NCBI GenBank assembly: GCA_003161195.1 | Contig: PMOV01000177.1 | Coordinates: 1-7,458 of the forward strand | Source: Acidobacteriota bacterium | GTDB lineage: Bacteria; Acidobacteriota; Terriglobia; Acidiferrales; UBA7541 | Reading direction: 5' to 3' | DNA: 7,458 nucleotides | In this document: positions 6,577-7,458 of the stretch, piece after piece | Position numbering within the stretch: position 1 is the first letter of the stretch | Layout: each line of letters begins with the position of its first letter | Notes under the pieces: generated by a model | Seen by the model: the letters and a program-made list of their open reading frames with translations, nothing else | Told to the model about the DNA's origin: nothing | Database searches by the model: none | Translations under genes and position numbers: made by a program

Positions 6577-6795
6577 ATGTATTACTTTTGGGGAATGCAT
6601 TGGTACTGGTGGTTTTTCTGGGTCTTGCTGTGGGCTGTGTTTTTCTCGTTCATGCTGCCTGTTAGGCGGACCACCTACCGGCAAATGCAATCTCCTCTGC
6701 AGCTCCTGCAAAGAAGATACGCTGCCGGGGAAATCACCAGCGAGGAATACGAAGAACGCCGGACCAAACTCCTGCGGGATTCCAACCTCAAATGA
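6577..6795 (+). CDS. Small SHOCT-domain membrane protein
   Basis: A 72-residue protein with one very aromatic transmembrane helix (residues about 3-27, eight of them Trp or Tyr), a basic positive-inside segment (RRTTYR, 30-35), and a C-terminal SHOCT motif: PLQLLQRRYAAGEITSEEYEER (40-61), with the typical L-x2-R-Y-A-x-G-E-I-T-x-E-E-Y pattern. SHOCT is a short helical oligomerisation-type module usually found at protein C-termini. GAGGTG (6562-6567) nine bases before the ATG supports the start. It lies 101 bp downstream of the YfdX-family gene on the same strand with no clear terminator between, so the two are probably co-transcribed. Topology would be N-out or hairpin-free single-pass with a cytoplasmic SHOCT tail. 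The exact role is unknown. Confidence 0.85.
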   Translation: MYYFWGMHWYWWFFWVLLWAVFFSFMLPVRRTTYRQMQSPLQLLQRRYAAGEITSEEYEERRTKLLRDSNLK

Positions 6796-6805
6796 TGCGA
6801 TGAAA

Positions 6806-6821
6806 CTCTTCTAACGAAGAG
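6806..6821 (+). terminator. Small hairpin just after the SHOCT gene
   Basis: CTCTTC (6806-6811), loop TAAC, GAAGAG (6816-6821), starting 10 bases past the stop codon. The stem is perfect but short and of medium GC, and no U-tract follows, so it is at best a weak or Rho-assisted terminator. Confidence 0.25.
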
Positions 6822-6907
6822 GCCACGCTCGCGATTGATAATCTCGCTGAAGCTAGCGCAGCCGATCGCAGCTGCGGATCGCTCGACGGCTAACCGCGTG
6901 CTGAGAT

Positions 6908-6945
6908 AGGGAAATCACCGATTTTGACAGACGGGACGTTTCCCT
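6908..6945. repeat. Inverted repeat able to form a stem-loop
   Basis: AGGGAAA (6908-6914) pairs perfectly with TTTCCCT (6939-6945); after a small internal loop CCG (6918-6920) can pair with CGG (6932-6934), leaving an 11-base loop. It lies 75 bp upstream of the strong promoter at 7022-7050. It could be a terminator-like insulator or a protein site. Confidence 0.35.
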
Positions 6946-7021
6946 GATTCCTATGCGTCCTTGAACCGTCTCCAGCCCGCCGTCTCATTCCATTCGAATG
7001 ATAACCCACAGGTAAAATATC

Positions 7022-7050
7022 TTGACAATATAGAAGCCCCATGCTAGCAT
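7022..7050 (+). promoter_or_regulatory. Strong sigma-70-type promoter
   Basis: TTGACA (7022-7027, perfect consensus), exactly 17 bp, then TAGCAT (7045-7050). The sequence just upstream is AT-rich (GGTAAAATATC), like an UP element. This is the best promoter match in the window. The -10 overlaps the 12-bp palindrome CATGCTAGCATG (7040-7051). The expected start point, six to eight bases after the -10, is 7056-7058, which is an ATG. Confidence 0.65.
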
Positions 7051-7051
7051 G
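7040..7051. repeat. 12-bp perfect palindrome over the -10 element
   Basis: CATGCTAGCATG is fully self-complementary and covers the whole -10 hexamer TAGCAT. A dimeric regulator binding here would directly control the promoter; it may also be a coincidence of the -10 sequence. Confidence 0.45.
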
Positions 7052-7055
7052 CAGT

Positions 7056-7458
7056 ATGTTGGCAAGCCCCAACCTGGCGCGTCCGTCCGACCAACCCCTC
7101 CCGCCAGCCTCCGTCCATCCGCCCCAATTCCGCCCGTCCTCCCCACCCCACCAATCCTGCGTACCCCAAACCGCCCTGCATAACCATATTCCGTTGCCGC
7201 AAAATCGCCCCTTTAGAATGATAACGATACGAATTGCTCCCCGCGTAAACCCTTACGGCTCACAACGATACAAATTCCCCTACCGTACACCCCATTCCCA
7301 ACCACTCCACTGGTCCAACCAAACGAGTCGCTTTCTTTTCAATGCTTTGCGAGGCAGCCCTCGGAACCCCTTATTGCGCCACGCTATTCGCGACTCGCTG
7401 TCGCCGGCGCACTGCGCGCTTTGGCGAGCCCGCCAGGCCACCAGTTCCAATCGCCTGC
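7056..7458 (+). CDS. Possible leaderless gene, unknown product (runs off the right edge)
   Basis: From ATG at 7056 the frame stays open to the end of the window (134 codons) with no stop. The ATG sits where the strong promoter at 7022-7050 should start transcription, so an mRNA would be leaderless; there is no ribosome-binding site. I do not recognise the predicted protein. It begins MLASPNLARPSDQPLPP, is very rich in Pro, Ser, Arg and His in its first half, and contains only two Asp and no Glu in 134 residues, with no membrane helix or known motif. This odd composition follows from the C-rich, G-poor strand, and an imperfect 41-bp direct repeat inside it is out of phase with codons. A non-coding transcript or intergenic element is therefore about as likely as a gene. 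Confidence 0.35.
   Translation, partial: MLASPNLARPSDQPLPPASVHPPQFRPSSPPHQSCVPQTALHNHIPLPQNRPFRMITIRIAPRVNPYGSQRYKFPYRTPHSQPLHWSNQTSRFLFNALRGSPRNPLLRHAIRDSLSPAHCALWRARQATSSNRL
7122..7149 (-). other. G-quadruplex motif on the minus strand
   Basis: Read on the minus strand there are four G-runs of 4, 4, 3 and 4 bases separated by loops of 1, 5 and 7 bases, satisfying the usual G3+N1-7 rule. It lies about 65-95 bp downstream of the predicted transcription start, in the template strand, where it could fold during transcription. Confidence 0.5.
7223..7276. repeat. Imperfect direct repeat, 41-bp spacing
   Basis: AACGATACGAATT (7223-7235) and AACGATACAAATT (7264-7276) differ at one of 13 bases, and similarity continues weakly into the following C-rich bases (CCGCGTAAAC versus ACCGTACACC). 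The period of 41 is not a multiple of three. Confidence 0.5.

Larger units (their letters stand above)
6796..7021. other. Structured intergenic region after the SHOCT gene
   Basis: About 225 bp without a supportable gene. It contains three local structures: CTCTTC-TAAC-GAAGAG (6806-6821, perfect 6-bp stem), a set of overlapping palindromes around GCAGCTGC (6860-6891, flanked by AGCCG and CGGCT), and AGGGAAA/TTTCCCT (6908-6945). None is followed by a T-run. They may end or stabilise the upstream transcript. A minus-strand frame crosses here but is not convincing. Confidence 0.5.

Noticed and set aside
6890..7072. A 60-residue minus-strand frame containing GDGSRTHRNQG.
   Set aside because: It crosses the strong plus-strand promoter, lacks a ribosome-binding site, and resembles spurious intergenic frames often predicted in databases. 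I also checked it for an overlapping tRNA and could not draw a cloverleaf.
6796..7458. CRISPR array or integration (att) site at the right end.
   Set aside because: The repeats seen are only two-copy and imperfect with no regular spacer pattern, and there is no tRNA or integrase.

Overview
The window looks like a GC-rich bacterial chromosome segment. Gene content and style (hexuronate catabolism, a LarA-type racemase homologue, a YfdX lipoprotein, long C-rich intergenic DNA) would fit a soil Acidobacteriota or similar plant-polymer degrader. That placement is an inference; no taxonomic marker gene is present.

Left part (1-5139): a hexuronate (glucuronate/galacturonate) utilisation locus. A nearly complete glucuronate isomerase gene (uxaC) is read leftwards from 1450 and runs off the window edge just past its normal C-terminus. 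Across a 180-bp divergent promoter region, three genes are read rightwards as a tight operon: an SDR oxidoreductase resembling the YjmF-type D-mannonate oxidoreductase (fructuronate reductase), a LarA-superfamily (nickel-pincer nucleotide) racemase/epimerase homologue, and an ExuT-like MFS transporter whose GTG start overlaps the preceding stop codon. Together they would import a hexuronate, isomerise it to the keto-hexuronate and reduce it to a hexonate. The LarA homologue is the unexpected member. D-mannonate and D-gluconate differ only at C2, the position LarA-type enzymes epimerise, so a mannonate/gluconate interconversion is the leading hypothesis. Mannonate dehydratase, a regulator and the LarB/C/E cofactor-synthesis genes are not in the window.

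Middle (5140-5764): about 625 bp without a convincing gene. It holds two competing hairpins near the operon end, possible decayed coding sequence, and an inverted repeat upstream of the next gene.

Right part (5765-6795): a YfdX-family predicted lipoprotein followed by a 72-residue one-helix SHOCT-domain protein, read in the same direction and probably co-transcribed; both look envelope-associated.

Right end (6796-7458): structured non-coding DNA, then a strong sigma-70-type promoter (TTGACA, 17-bp spacer, TAGCAT). Its expected start point falls on an ATG that opens a reading frame running to the window edge without a stop. The frame is proline- and arginine-rich, almost free of acidic residues and lies in strikingly G-poor, C-rich DNA. 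It could be a leaderless gene, but composition and an out-of-frame repeat argue equally for a non-coding element.
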